A stretch of 34,481 nt of DNA from an uncultured Bacilli bacterium (GTDB taxonomy: Bacteria; Bacillota_I; Bacilli_A; RFN20; CAG-826): positions 1-34,481 of the forward strand of contig CAJOQN010000055.1 in assembly GCA_905236535.1 (NCBI GenBank), written 5' to 3'. The translations under genes and the position numbers were made by a program. How positions within the stretch are numbered: the stretch's first letter is position 1; each line of letters opens with the position of its first letter. The notes under the pieces are model-generated. The model had not been told where the DNA came from and made no database searches. It saw only the letters and a program-made list of their open reading frames with translations. Shown here piece after piece: positions 19,661-28,941 of this stretch.

Positions 19661-20677
19661 ATGAATCTTTGGTTAGCTATATCACTTATCCTCGGGGTTG
19701 TCTCCGTCTACATGTTCACTGTTGAAATCTATTCAGTGGCCTTTAAGCTTACTGGTTTAGCCACGAGTAAGATTAAATTTCAAGTCGCCTCTTTATTTAC
19801 CAGTACGGGTTATACGACCGCTGAAAGTGAGCTTATCACCAACGATGACAGAAGAAGAAAAATTGCCGTAGCCTGTACCTATACAGGACACGTCTTCTCC
19901 GTCATTATCATGGGCTTAGTTATCAACGTCTTCTTCTCCATTGGTCTTTATATCAATGATGGAACACTCACCATTAATTTCTCCGATTGGCGTTTTATCA
20001 TCTTTATGATTACGCTCGCAATTTTCCTTTTTGTGCTCCTTCTTAAAATTCCTGCAATCAATAAACGTTTTCAAAGATTATTAGAGAAAATCGCTATCAA
20101 TTCCTCAAGAAAAAGTAGAAAAACGAATATTATTACTGTTTTAGATATGTATGGAAAAAACGCTATCGCGGAAGTTGTTTTGAACAACATTCCTGATTTC
20201 GCCAAGGATGTTCCACTCTTCCAAATGGGCTTAACAAAGAAGTTTTCTATTAATGTTCTTTCAATTAGAAGAGGGGTTCGCATTATCGATGTCAGCAAAG
20301 ACACAATGTTTAAAAAAGGTGATATTCTTGTCATCTATGGCCTAATCAATGACATTAAAGTGGCCTTTGTTGATTCTATCGATAAGAACCAAAAAGAAAT
20401 AATCACTGATAGAACAAACGAAATCGCATTAGTGAATAACTATGGGACAAATGCTCTTGTTGAAGTCTTTATCGATGAAGTTCCAAAAGAACTTGAAAAC
20501 ACCAAGATTAAAGATAGCCATCTCACCGATCGCTATAACATCACTCTCGCTATTATTAAAAGAAAAGATGAATATCTTTATGTTAATAAAGACACCATCA
20601 TTGAAAAGGGTGATACCTTAACCCTCTTCGGTCCATATAAAAATATTAAATTATTATTCCAAAACGAAGAAAAATAA
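19661..20677 (+). CDS. Membrane protein with two TrkA-C (RCK_C) domains
   Basis: Hydrophobic N-terminus with LFTSTGYTTAESELI; two repeats: DVPLFQMGLTKKFSINVLSIRRGVRIIDVSKDTMFKKGDILVIYG and NTKIKDSHLTDRYNITLAIIKRKDEYLYVNKDTIIEKGDTLTLFG. Confidence 0.85.
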   Translation: MNLWLAISLILGVVSVYMFTVEIYSVAFKLTGLATSKIKFQVASLFTSTGYTTAESELITNDDRRRKIAVACTYTGHVFSVIIMGLVINVFFSIGLYINDGTLTINFSDWRFIIFMITLAIFLFVLLLKIPAINKRFQRLLEKIAINSSRKSRKTNIITVLDMYGKNAIAEVVLNNIPDFAKDVPLFQMGLTKKFSINVLSIRRGVRIIDVSKDTMFKKGDILVIYGLINDIKVAFVDSIDKNQKEIITDRTNEIALVNNYGTNALVEVFIDEVPKELENTKIKDSHLTDRYNITLAIIKRKDEYLYVNKDTIIEKGDTLTLFGPYKNIKLLFQNEEK

Positions 20678-20709
20678 AAAGAGAAGATTGTTGTTTCTTC
20701 TCTTTTTTT
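20676..20709. terminator. Bidirectional terminator between convergent genes
   Basis: AAAAAGAGAAGA-TTGTTGTT-TCTTCTCTTTTTTT; both strands give a stem plus T-tract. Confidence 0.88.
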
Positions 20710-20718
20710 AATCATAGA

Positions 20719-21702
20719 TTAAAGCGGCAAATCTTTTTTGACGAATCGTCTTCCACCGATATAGGCAAAGACCACACCGATGACCAGTAAAATAGCAAGT
20801 TCCCAAATCCAATTGAAACTAATCGTGACATCTAAGCCTTCGATAGCTTTAGCAAAGTTGGACATTGAAGTGTTGTCCACTAAAGTGAAAATGCTGAGGT
20901 AATTGAAGAAGCCCATGGCTTTAACACCCACTCCAACCGCGACAAAGACTTCATTACCAAATAAGCCTAAGATACAACAAAGAAATGATAAGATACATGC
21001 ACCACCACCAACAGCAATGCTGTTAGAAGATTTATTAAAGAAAGCACTGGCGCCAAAACAAATACCAGCTAAGGCAAAGATGGCGAGGAACGAACCTAAA
21101 CAGAATAACAGAGTGGTAATTGGACTATAAGTGGCAATGACATCAGGATTGCTAGTTTTATTAATTAAGAAAGCCATAAATTCCGACAAAACAGCAGATA
21201 CAGTAATGGCGAGATACATTCCCACGATGGTGGTTAATAAGAAGATATATTGAGTTCTAACAACAGTCTTTCTATTTGTAGGAGTAGATAAGATGTAAGC
21301 CATCGAACCATCGTTGACTTGGGCCGCTAATAAGCGGTTCGCGGCAATCATCACAAAGACCATTGGTAAAAGAACTCCAGCAATCTTATAAACCAATTCG
21401 TTAAGAATGCTATTTAAGTCGATTTGGGACATGACTTGAATTCTATTCAAAGAGAAGCCCATTTTTTCTAAAAATCCCAAGATTTTAAGCCAGGATAAGT
21501 CTTCATCTTGAACATATGTAGAAACGGAATCCATGTCGATATTTGTGAAGATATTTTTAGAACCGATAGCGATATTGATAACGATGAAAATTAAAGCGGA
21601 ACCTATGGTCATAGCGATCCATAGACTTAATAAAGATTTAAAAGATTGCTTAAAAAGCGGGGCGCTTATAAATTTATTTTTCTTCGGTGCTTGTTCTTTC
21701 AT
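20719..21702 (-). CDS. ABC-2 type transporter permease
   Basis: About six TM segments, MAYILSTPTNRKTVVRTQYIFLLTT permease motif. GGAGG 8 nt before ATG at 21702 supports the shorter start. Confidence 0.87.
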   Translation of the reverse strand: MKEQAPKKNKFISAPLFKQSFKSLLSLWIAMTIGSALIFIVINIAIGSKNIFTNIDMDSVSTYVQDEDLSWLKILGFLEKMGFSLNRIQVMSQIDLNSILNELVYKIAGVLLPMVFVMIAANRLLAAQVNDGSMAYILSTPTNRKTVVRTQYIFLLTTIVGMYLAITVSAVLSEFMAFLINKTSNPDVIATYSPITTLLFCLGSFLAIFALAGICFGASAFFNKSSNSIAVGGGACILSFLCCILGLFGNEVFVAVGVGVKAMGFFNYLSIFTLVDNTSMSNFAKAIEGLDVTISFNWIWELAILLVIGVVFAYIGGRRFVKKDLPL

Positions 21703-22609
21703 TTTGTTTTCCTCCAATATCGTTCATAAAATATTCTTCTAATGTATGTTTTCTCTCGCTTAATGATTTAATGTCGCGATTTCTAAATTCTTTAACCGCA
21801 TCATTAATCTTAGAAAGTTCCACTCTAATGGTTAGGCAACGATTACGGTCATCTTTTTCTAAAACCTCCATCGTTGAGGTATTAATACTTTGATAGTCTT
21901 CATCATTGCTGAAGGTGATGACATAATCGCGATATGGAAGATTTCTCATCTTTTCCATATCAATGACATCTATAAGATGTCCATCTTTAATAAATCCAAC
22001 ATAATCGCATGTTTCTTCAAGTTCATCAAACATGTGGTTTGACATGATGATGGTCGCCCCTCTAGCTTTTTCCGCTTTGATGATGTTGACAAAAACATCG
22101 CGCATCAAAGGATCTAAACCAGTAGTAGGTTCATCTAAAATAATAATTTCAGGGGAGTGCATGAAAGCCGCGACCAATGCGGTCTTTTGTTTCATTCCCT
22201 TGCTCATTCTTCGAAGATTGGCGGTGGGGTCAAGTTGTAAGGCATTAATAATCGCTTCAGCCCGAGACATATCTTTTAAGCCCACGCCTTCAGCTTGAAT
22301 CTTTAAGAATTCACTTCCGCTTTCCACTTGTGGAAAAGCAATTTCTCCTGGAACATAACCAATATATTTTTTAATCTCATCAGCGTTCTTCCAAGCATCT
22401 AATCCTTTAACAGTGACGCTTCCTTTATCAGGTTTAATAAAGCCCATAATGTTTCTAAGGGTTGTTGTCTTTCCACTTCCGTTCGTGCCGCAGTATCCAA
22501 AAACTACACCTTTTGGAACATCAAAAGAGATATCAAAGATGCCACGACCATGGCCATAGTCTTTAGTCAAATGCTTAACGGAGATGACAATATCGTTTTT
22601 ATCAATCAT
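21674..22609 (-). CDS. ABC transporter ATP-binding protein (second of tandem pair)
   Basis: GTNGSGKTTTLRN Walker A, MSKGMKQKTALV signature, IIILDEPTTGLDP Walker B, NH switch His. Confidence 0.96.
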   Translation of the reverse strand: MIDKNDIVISVKHLTKDYGHGRGIFDISFDVPKGVVFGYCGTNGSGKTTTLRNIMGFIKPDKGSVTVKGLDAWKNADEIKKYIGYVPGEIAFPQVESGSEFLKIQAEGVGLKDMSRAEAIINALQLDPTANLRRMSKGMKQKTALVAAFMHSPEIIILDEPTTGLDPLMRDVFVNIIKAEKARGATIIMSNHMFDELEETCDYVGFIKDGHLIDVIDMEKMRNLPYRDYVITFSNDEDYQSINTSTMEVLEKDDRNRCLTIRVELSKINDAVKEFRNRDIKSLSERKHTLEEYFMNDIGGKQNERTSTEEK

Positions 22610-23586
22610 TGTTGAGCCTCCGTTTCTTTAAATCCTTCTTTCGAATTTCCTTTTACTCCTTCTAGACCACCAAAATCCCGCTCTTCTTTATAAAAGGACA
22701 TGAAATAATCTTGTAAAGTAAATGGTTTCTCTTCAAAGGAAGTGATGACAATGCCTTTTAAAGAGGCAAAGAAGTCGTTATGTCTATCTCTTGGGAAGGA
22801 TATAACGGCGAGCAATAAATCTTCATTGGAATAAGAACAATTAAATTCGGTTTTGCTCAAATATTTATTCATGTTCTCCTTATCTTTGAAATGGAGAATA
22901 TAGGTTCGATCTTGGCCTTTTTTCAAATCTTTAGCGTTAAATGTTGAAACATGTCTTCCATCTTTAATGATAGAAATAACATCGCAAGTTGCATCAATTT
23001 CCGAGAAAATATGGCTGGAAAGAAGGATGGTCTTTCCTCTTTTTTTCTCATCTAAAATAAATTGGATGAAAACCTTTTGCATGATTGGGTCTAAACCTGA
23101 GGTTGGTTCATCTAAAACCAAAACATCAGGGTCATTCATAAAGGCGGTGACCACCGCTAATTTACGTTTATCCCCTAATGACATCTGTTTAACGGGCATA
23201 TGAGGATCAAATTTAAAGAGTTTTAAAAGATAATCTAATCTTTCTTGATTAGCTTCTCCTCTCATCTCCTGCATCATCTTGATAAATCCCATTCCATCAA
23301 GTCCGGCGGGAATCGCGGGTTCGCCTGGAAGATATCCAACTTTTGCTAAAATCTCGTCGGTGTGACCAAAAGAATCAACACCAAAGACTTGAACTTTTCC
23401 AACAGTGGGTTTGGCAAATCCCATGATGTGTCTAATAGTCGTGGATTTACCCGCTCCATTAGGGCCAAGATATCCATAGCATTCGCCCTTATGGATTTTA
23501 ATTGAGATATCAAAAACCCCACGACCATAACCATAGTCTTTAGTGAGATTATCAACGTTAATAATTACTTCTCTTTTATCTTCCAT
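22606..23586 (-). CDS. ABC transporter ATP-binding protein (first of tandem pair)
   Basis: GPNGAGKSTTIRH Walker A, MSLGDKRKLAVV signature, VLVLDEPTSGLDP Walker B, SSH switch His. Stop overlaps next start (ATGA). Confidence 0.96.
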   Translation of the reverse strand: MEDKREVIINVDNLTKDYGYGRGVFDISIKIHKGECYGYLGPNGAGKSTTIRHIMGFAKPTVGKVQVFGVDSFGHTDEILAKVGYLPGEPAIPAGLDGMGFIKMMQEMRGEANQERLDYLLKLFKFDPHMPVKQMSLGDKRKLAVVTAFMNDPDVLVLDEPTSGLDPIMQKVFIQFILDEKKRGKTILLSSHIFSEIDATCDVISIIKDGRHVSTFNAKDLKKGQDRTYILHFKDKENMNKYLSKTEFNCSYSNEDLLLAVISFPRDRHNDFFASLKGIVITSFEEKPFTLQDYFMSFYKEERDFGGLEGVKGNSKEGFKETEAQQ

Positions 23587-23587
23587 A

Positions 23588-24364
23588 TTATTTCTTATTT
23601 AAGGTGAGTTTGAGATCATTAAACGCACGATATGATGTAAACATCATTCCAACGTGTTCACCATAGAATGTATCATTGATTTCTTTAACTTCATCTTGAG
23701 TTGGGGCGCTTCCAAGTTCGTGTTTTTCAGTTTCTTGGATAGCGATACTATAATTATCATCTTCATGCTCTGGAAGAGTGATTTGAACATCATATCCATA
23801 CCAATAAAGTTGATAATAAACATCATCCATAGATACTGGAATATAAGCATTAATCGCCCCTTTGGAATATGTCGCATAAATAACACTTTCAATTAGGTCG
23901 TTATTATCTAAAACATTTAAAACATTTTTGGCTTCTTCACTCATTTCTTCTCCAGTCATTTCTTCGTATGATTCCACAAATTTTTGGAGGAGATAAGTAA
24001 ACCCAAAACCGAGAGAAAGTCTTCTTTCTCTAAGCTTGTTATATTCATCGGTGAGTTTGTAATAACCCGAAACCGCAAAATTGCCTTCTTCATCTTTAAA
24101 GAGGTCAAGAATGGAAGACATTTCTTCCATCATTTCCTCTCCTTCTCCTTGAGGGAAAGAGACACTGAAAGAAACAACCATCTTTTTATAATCAACAAGG
24201 TCTGGATTATCCGAATAATCCTCATTCGAGAGATTTAGAAAAAGACCAAAATGGGTTCCTTTTTCTTTTCCAAGTTGGAATCCATATTTCCCAGCGATAG
24301 AGCTTCCTTGGCAGGCGCACATAAGGGAAACGAGAGTGAGAACAGGCAATACTTTCTTTTGCAT
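23588..24364 (-). CDS. Predicted lipoprotein in the ABC transporter operon
   Basis: MQKKVLPVLTLVSLMCAC lipobox; AAGGAGG Shine-Dalgarno; 1-nt gap to the first ATPase. Confidence 0.78.
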   Translation of the reverse strand: MQKKVLPVLTLVSLMCACQGSSIAGKYGFQLGKEKGTHFGLFLNLSNEDYSDNPDLVDYKKMVVSFSVSFPQGEGEEMMEEMSSILDLFKDEEGNFAVSGYYKLTDEYNKLRERRLSLGFGFTYLLQKFVESYEEMTGEEMSEEAKNVLNVLDNNDLIESVIYATYSKGAINAYIPVSMDDVYYQLYWYGYDVQITLPEHEDDNYSIAIQETEKHELGSAPTQDEVKEINDTFYGEHVGMMFTSYRAFNDLKLTLNKK

Positions 24365-24376
24365 AATAAGCCTCCT

Positions 24377-26476
24377 TTATAATTTCTTAAGGTCTTGCTG
24401 TAACATCTTTCTTCTAAGAGTAGCAAAGGCCTGATCATTTAAGTGATTAATAATACGTTTCTTATTATTGTTTGGAATAAGAATAACAAGAGCAAAGTAC
24501 AATAGTCCAACAATTGTGGAAGTAATTAATGCGGATAGAAGTCCAACTTCTAAAAGGTTGTTGGAGATAGTTAGTGAAATGATGACCACGATAAATACCA
24601 TGGCAAGCAATGTAATCCGATTGTTCACAAAAGTTCCTTTAATCGTGTCTAAGAACCAATCTTTAAACGAACCACGAACAGATGGGAAATAAATAATCAT
24701 TTCAATAAGAAGGGTAACAAAATAGATGGCGGGCACTAAGGTGTACAAGTAAATATCATTAGCTAAATTATAGATAAAGTACCCCAAAACCCCGTTAATT
24801 CCTAAGAGAATTGGAATATTAATTAATAGTCTAACAACGAATCTTCTTGGAGAAGAATTCTTGCTCCATAGGGTAATTAAATAAGGGATGAATATTAATG
24901 AAATTAATAAAAGCAAGAGAACCAACGCTAATAATTTAGCGTGTCTGCCAATATAAGCATATGGGCTTAAATAAACGCTTATTCCCATAACCATAATACC
25001 AACAATTACAGTGGCGATGCTTTGTGTGGTGAGGTGATGATTGAGTTTTTGACGGAAATATGGAGAATTCTCTTTGAATATTTGAATCTCGGTTTGTCTC
25101 TTCTTTTTGGTGTAATAAGCTTCTGAAATAACAGGGGCAAAGAACAAGGTGGTATATAAAAGCCCAATAACATTACCATCAAAGAAGAAAGCTGTTTCCA
25201 CCAATCCGTGGAGCGTTAATCCGATATAACACAAGGCGAAGATGAAGGCGTATCTTCTCTTCTTTTTCACAAACAAATAAATAGCTTCAATAAGGAAATA
25301 GACCGCTGTTGAATAATATAAAACGGTTCCAATGATTCCTCCCCTAATCAACATTTCAAAAAATGTTGAGTGAGCAGATAATATCTCATATTCTCCAATG
25401 GTCGGATTGAGGTTCACCATGATTTGATAATGGAAAATCTTTGGTCCAATCTTATATCCACTACCAAGCCATAAGGAAATCCAATCTCCTTTCACCATAT
25501 TCATCGCGCTTTGCCAAAGCGCAATGCGGCCATTGAAGGATGAATAAGTATTCATTTCTTTTCTAATTGCGCGGACCGCATAATCTAAGAATGTGACAAC
25601 TGGCTCAAAATTATAACGATATAAAAGCGCAAAAGTAACAATTGTTGAGAAAGTGATAATCACAAAGAAGAATAGATAAAGAAGGGATCTAACTAAATGT
25701 CTTTTCATTGAGGCAATAGTGTTATAGATGAAATAGATAACAATAATTGCAAGAGAAACAAGATTGGTAGCCAAACATTTAGTGAATAACCCCATAAAGG
25801 CAAAAACAATCATGAAGATAGTAACATACCAATGAGGTTTATCAATTTGTAGAATCGCCATCGCCATAATCGCGAGCATGATTATCATTCCGAAGAAATT
25901 AGGATTTGGGAATAAGGATTTAACATAAGCTTCATCGTTAGTGAAAGAAATAATTTCTTTATAAGAATCGAAATCGGTATAGATACTGATACCAATAAAG
26001 ACTAAAACAGCGATAACCACTATCCAATAAATCCATCTTTTTACTAAAAGTGAAATATGGTTTCTCTTATATGGATAGATAATAAGATACATCACCAGCA
26101 TCGAGACCCCTAATTGAATAGAGGCAAAGAGTTTTTCTTTAAATGTAATTGAAAAAGTTACGCTTGTTAAAGCTTCTTCGTTAGTCAATGTCATCTCAGA
26201 GGGAGTTCTCCAAATAACAAAAATGTTTATAGCAAAGAAAACAAGGAAGCCGAAAAGCCACACAAAATGTACTTTTAATTTATTGCGTCGATGCTCACAA
26301 ATAAGATAGAACAAAGACAAAAGTCCCAAGGCCACAGTGATAACTGAAAATGAATTAGTGTCAAACCCCTCTCTAATGTTGGGAGTGAAAAAAGCAATGT
26401 TCTCGACAAGTAAGGAACATAACAGGATAATGACCCAGAATAAGACATTGGTTAATAAGAAACGGATTTTTACCAT
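24377..26476 (-). CDS. O-antigen ligase/polymerase-like (Wzy_C-type) membrane protein
   Basis: 699 aa, many TM helices; WLGSGYKIGPKIFHYQIMVNLNPTIGEYEILSAHSTFFEMLIRGGIIG resembles the O-antigen ligase signature region. Confidence 0.75.
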   Translation of the reverse strand: MVKIRFLLTNVLFWVIILLCSLLVENIAFFTPNIREGFDTNSFSVITVALGLLSLFYLICEHRRNKLKVHFVWLFGFLVFFAINIFVIWRTPSEMTLTNEEALTSVTFSITFKEKLFASIQLGVSMLVMYLIIYPYKRNHISLLVKRWIYWIVVIAVLVFIGISIYTDFDSYKEIISFTNDEAYVKSLFPNPNFFGMIIMLAIMAMAILQIDKPHWYVTIFMIVFAFMGLFTKCLATNLVSLAIIVIYFIYNTIASMKRHLVRSLLYLFFFVIITFSTIVTFALLYRYNFEPVVTFLDYAVRAIRKEMNTYSSFNGRIALWQSAMNMVKGDWISLWLGSGYKIGPKIFHYQIMVNLNPTIGEYEILSAHSTFFEMLIRGGIIGTVLYYSTAVYFLIEAIYLFVKKKRRYAFIFALCYIGLTLHGLVETAFFFDGNVIGLLYTTLFFAPVISEAYYTKKKRQTEIQIFKENSPYFRQKLNHHLTTQSIATVIVGIMVMGISVYLSPYAYIGRHAKLLALVLLLLLISLIFIPYLITLWSKNSSPRRFVVRLLINIPILLGINGVLGYFIYNLANDIYLYTLVPAIYFVTLLIEMIIYFPSVRGSFKDWFLDTIKGTFVNNRITLLAMVFIVVIISLTISNNLLEVGLLSALITSTIVGLLYFALVILIPNNNKKRIINHLNDQAFATLRRKMLQQDLKKL

Positions 26477-26483
26477 TGAAATA

Positions 26484-26503
26484 ATTATATATTGATATCA
26501 ATA
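26484..26503 (-). promoter_or_regulatory. TATAAT -10 box and adjacent 14-bp palindrome upstream of the 24377 gene
   Basis: TATTGATATCAATA (26490-26503) abuts the reverse-strand TATAAT (26484-26489), 7 nt from ATG. Confidence 0.45.
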
Positions 26504-26586
26504 AAAAATCATTTTTATTCGTTCGAGATATAAAAATAGTAATGAAAATATGAATTTATTGACTCGTTTTAAGTTGGCTTGACCTA

Positions 26587-26595
26587 TGCTATTAT
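26587..26595 (+). promoter_or_regulatory. Extended -10 box (TGC-TATTAT) of the GH2 gene
   Basis: TTTTAA - 17 nt - TATTAT with TGn directly upstream; 21 nt before ATG. Confidence 0.45.
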
Positions 26596-26616
26596 TTTTA
26601 AGAAAAGAGAAAAAAT

Positions 26617-28941
26617 ATGAGACAACCTTTAAATTTTGATTGGAGGTTCATCGATCATTTTGATGAAACTTTTATTAATAATAATCTTAAAGATTATGAA
26701 ATAGTCAACATTCCCCATTCAGTCAAAGAAGTACCATATAATTATTTCAGTGAAAAAGACTACCAAAAAGTCTCGATGTATGAAAAATTTTTTGATGTTT
26801 ATGAGGATGTTCAAAACAAGATAACCATTCTCCGTTTTGAGGGTTTTATGTTAAAAGCGGATATCTATCTCAACGGATTTAACCTCGGAAGGCATGTCTC
26901 AGGTTATGTTCCTGTGGAAATCAATGTCAGTGAAATTATCAAACAAAAAGATAACCGCTTATTAGTGATCCTTGATTCTAGAGAAGATAAAAACTACCCA
27001 CCATTTGGTTTAGTTGTGGATTATTTAACATTCTCTGGTATATATCGCGAAGTTAATCTTGTCACCCATCCTAAAACATATTTAAAAAACATTTTTGTCC
27101 ATGGAGATATGGATGGAAATGTCAAAATTGATTATGAAGTTGTGGGTCCTGCAATCACTGATATTTCTTATAAACTTGAATTCGATAATAAAGTAGTTTT
27201 CAAAAGCAAAGAAAAACAATTCAAATACGATAATCCTAAGCTTTGGGATTTGGATAATCCAAATTTATACACTTTAAAAGTGTATCTTAAGTCAAACGAA
27301 GGAGAAGAAGAATACTCAATTCGTTTTGGATTTAGAAATAAAGAATTTAGAAAAGATGGATTCTATCTCAATAATAAACACATCAAAATTGTTGGTTTAA
27401 ATCGCCATCAAGGTTATCCAATCGTGGGGTACGCGATGCCTAAATCCATGCAAGAAGATGATGCGAACATCTTGAAATATGAAGTTGGTGTTAATGCGGT
27501 GAGAACCTCCCACTACCCACAAAGTGAACATTTCTTAAATCGATGTGATGAGATTGGTCTCCTCGTGGTCAATGAAATCCCGGGTTGGCAACACCTCATG
27601 AAGGATGAAGTTTGGAGAAAACAAGTTCTCATCAATACTCAAAAGATGGTAATTGAAGAAAGAAACCATCCATGTATCATCGCTCACGGAGTAAGAATTG
27701 ATGAATCTATCGATGATAAAGAGCTTTATAGTGAAACTAATAGAATCGCTCATGAGCTTGACCCATACACTCAAACGATTGGGGTTCGAAACTTTAAAAA
27801 CAGTGAGCTTTTAGAAGATATTTATGGCTATAACGATTTCATCTGCAACTCCTTAAAAGTGGGTCTTTGTAATCCAAATTCTGTAAAAACCAAAGGTAAA
27901 CCTTACCTTGTCACTGAATATATGGGTCATATGAACCCAGTTAAACCAACATCTGATGAAAAGCAAAAAATTGAAACCGCCCTTCAACATTTAAAAGTCA
28001 TCAATGATAACTTTAAAAACGATAGAATCGCAGGGGCAATTGGCTGGTGTTTCGTCGACTATCACACCCATCAAGATTTTGGGTCCGGGGATAGGATATG
28101 CGCTCACGGGGTTATGGATTTATATCGTAATCCGAAATATACGACCTCTATCTATGCTTCTCAACAAGACAATTTCCCAGTGCTAGATGTCTTATGTAAT
28201 ATGCATGCTGGAGATCAAGGAGAAGCTATATTTAACGATATTTATGTCGTTACAAACTGCGATTATATCGAGTTATATAACAATGATAAATTCGCGGTGA
28301 AATATGAACCCAAAAAGATTAAACCATTTAATAATTTAAAGCACCATCCAATCTTAATAGATGATTTAGTGGGTGAGGCTTTTGATGAAGAAAAATATTC
28401 TAAAAAAGACCGAAAGAAAATTTCCAAGATTCTTTCCTACTGCGCTTGTCACGGAGCTTGGCATTTAAAACCGTCTCATCTTATAACATTAGGCCTCAAG
28501 ATGGCGAAATATAAGGTAAAATATGATGACCTTGTTGAATTATTTAATAAATATGTCGCGACATGGGGTGGAGAAGCTCGAACCTTTACTTTTAAAGGAT
28601 ATAAAAACGGGGAATGTGTTGTCACTAAAGAACTAGGGCCAGTCGTTTCATTTGATTTACGATTAACTCCGAGCAAATTAGTGTTAGAAAACACCGATAC
28701 TTATGACGCGCTTAGAATTAGAGTTCAACACATTGATAATCACGGAGAAGTTTTATCTTATTCTTCTCATATCTTAAAGATTGAAAGCGAAGGACCAATC
28801 AAAGTTTTAGGAGATAAATATCAAACTCTTCTCGGTGGTCAATTATCCTTATATGTCGTTTCTAAGAAAGAAAAAGGACGCGGCAAGATCCGTGTCCAAA
28901 TGGATGATATAATAAAGGAAATTGAAGTTGAAGTCCGTTAA
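26617..28941 (+). CDS. Glycoside hydrolase family 2 protein
   Basis: Sugar-binding and Ig-like domains, VNAVRTSHYPQSEHFLNRCDEIGLLVVNEIPGWQ, HPCIIAHGVRIDES, YLVTEYMGHMNPVK. Confidence 0.9.
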   Translation: MRQPLNFDWRFIDHFDETFINNNLKDYEIVNIPHSVKEVPYNYFSEKDYQKVSMYEKFFDVYEDVQNKITILRFEGFMLKADIYLNGFNLGRHVSGYVPVEINVSEIIKQKDNRLLVILDSREDKNYPPFGLVVDYLTFSGIYREVNLVTHPKTYLKNIFVHGDMDGNVKIDYEVVGPAITDISYKLEFDNKVVFKSKEKQFKYDNPKLWDLDNPNLYTLKVYLKSNEGEEEYSIRFGFRNKEFRKDGFYLNNKHIKIVGLNRHQGYPIVGYAMPKSMQEDDANILKYEVGVNAVRTSHYPQSEHFLNRCDEIGLLVVNEIPGWQHLMKDEVWRKQVLINTQKMVIEERNHPCIIAHGVRIDESIDDKELYSETNRIAHELDPYTQTIGVRNFKNSELLEDIYGYNDFICNSLKVGLCNPNSVKTKGKPYLVTEYMGHMNPVKPTSDEKQKIETALQHLKVINDNFKNDRIAGAIGWCFVDYHTHQDFGSGDRICAHGVMDLYRNPKYTTSIYASQQDNFPVLDVLCNMHAGDQGEAIFNDIYVVTNCDYIELYNNDKFAVKYEPKKIKPFNNLKHHPILIDDLVGEAFDEEKYSKKDRKKISKILSYCACHGAWHLKPSHLITLGLKMAKYKVKYDDLVELFNKYVATWGGEARTFTFKGYKNGECVVTKELGPVVSFDLRLTPSKLVLENTDTYDALRIRVQHIDNHGEVLSYSSHILKIESEGPIKVLGDKYQTLLGGQLSLYVVSKKEKGRGKIRVQMDDIIKEIEVEVR

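Noticed and set aside
22032-22298. 88-aa and neighbouring plus-strand ORFs antisense to the ABC ATPases
   Set aside because: Mirror ORFs over conserved Walker/signature coding sequence.
21674-22609. Possible frameshifted single ABC gene made of the two ATPases
   Set aside because: Each ATPase has its own Walker A, signature, Walker B and switch His, and the ATGA overlap is a normal operon junction.
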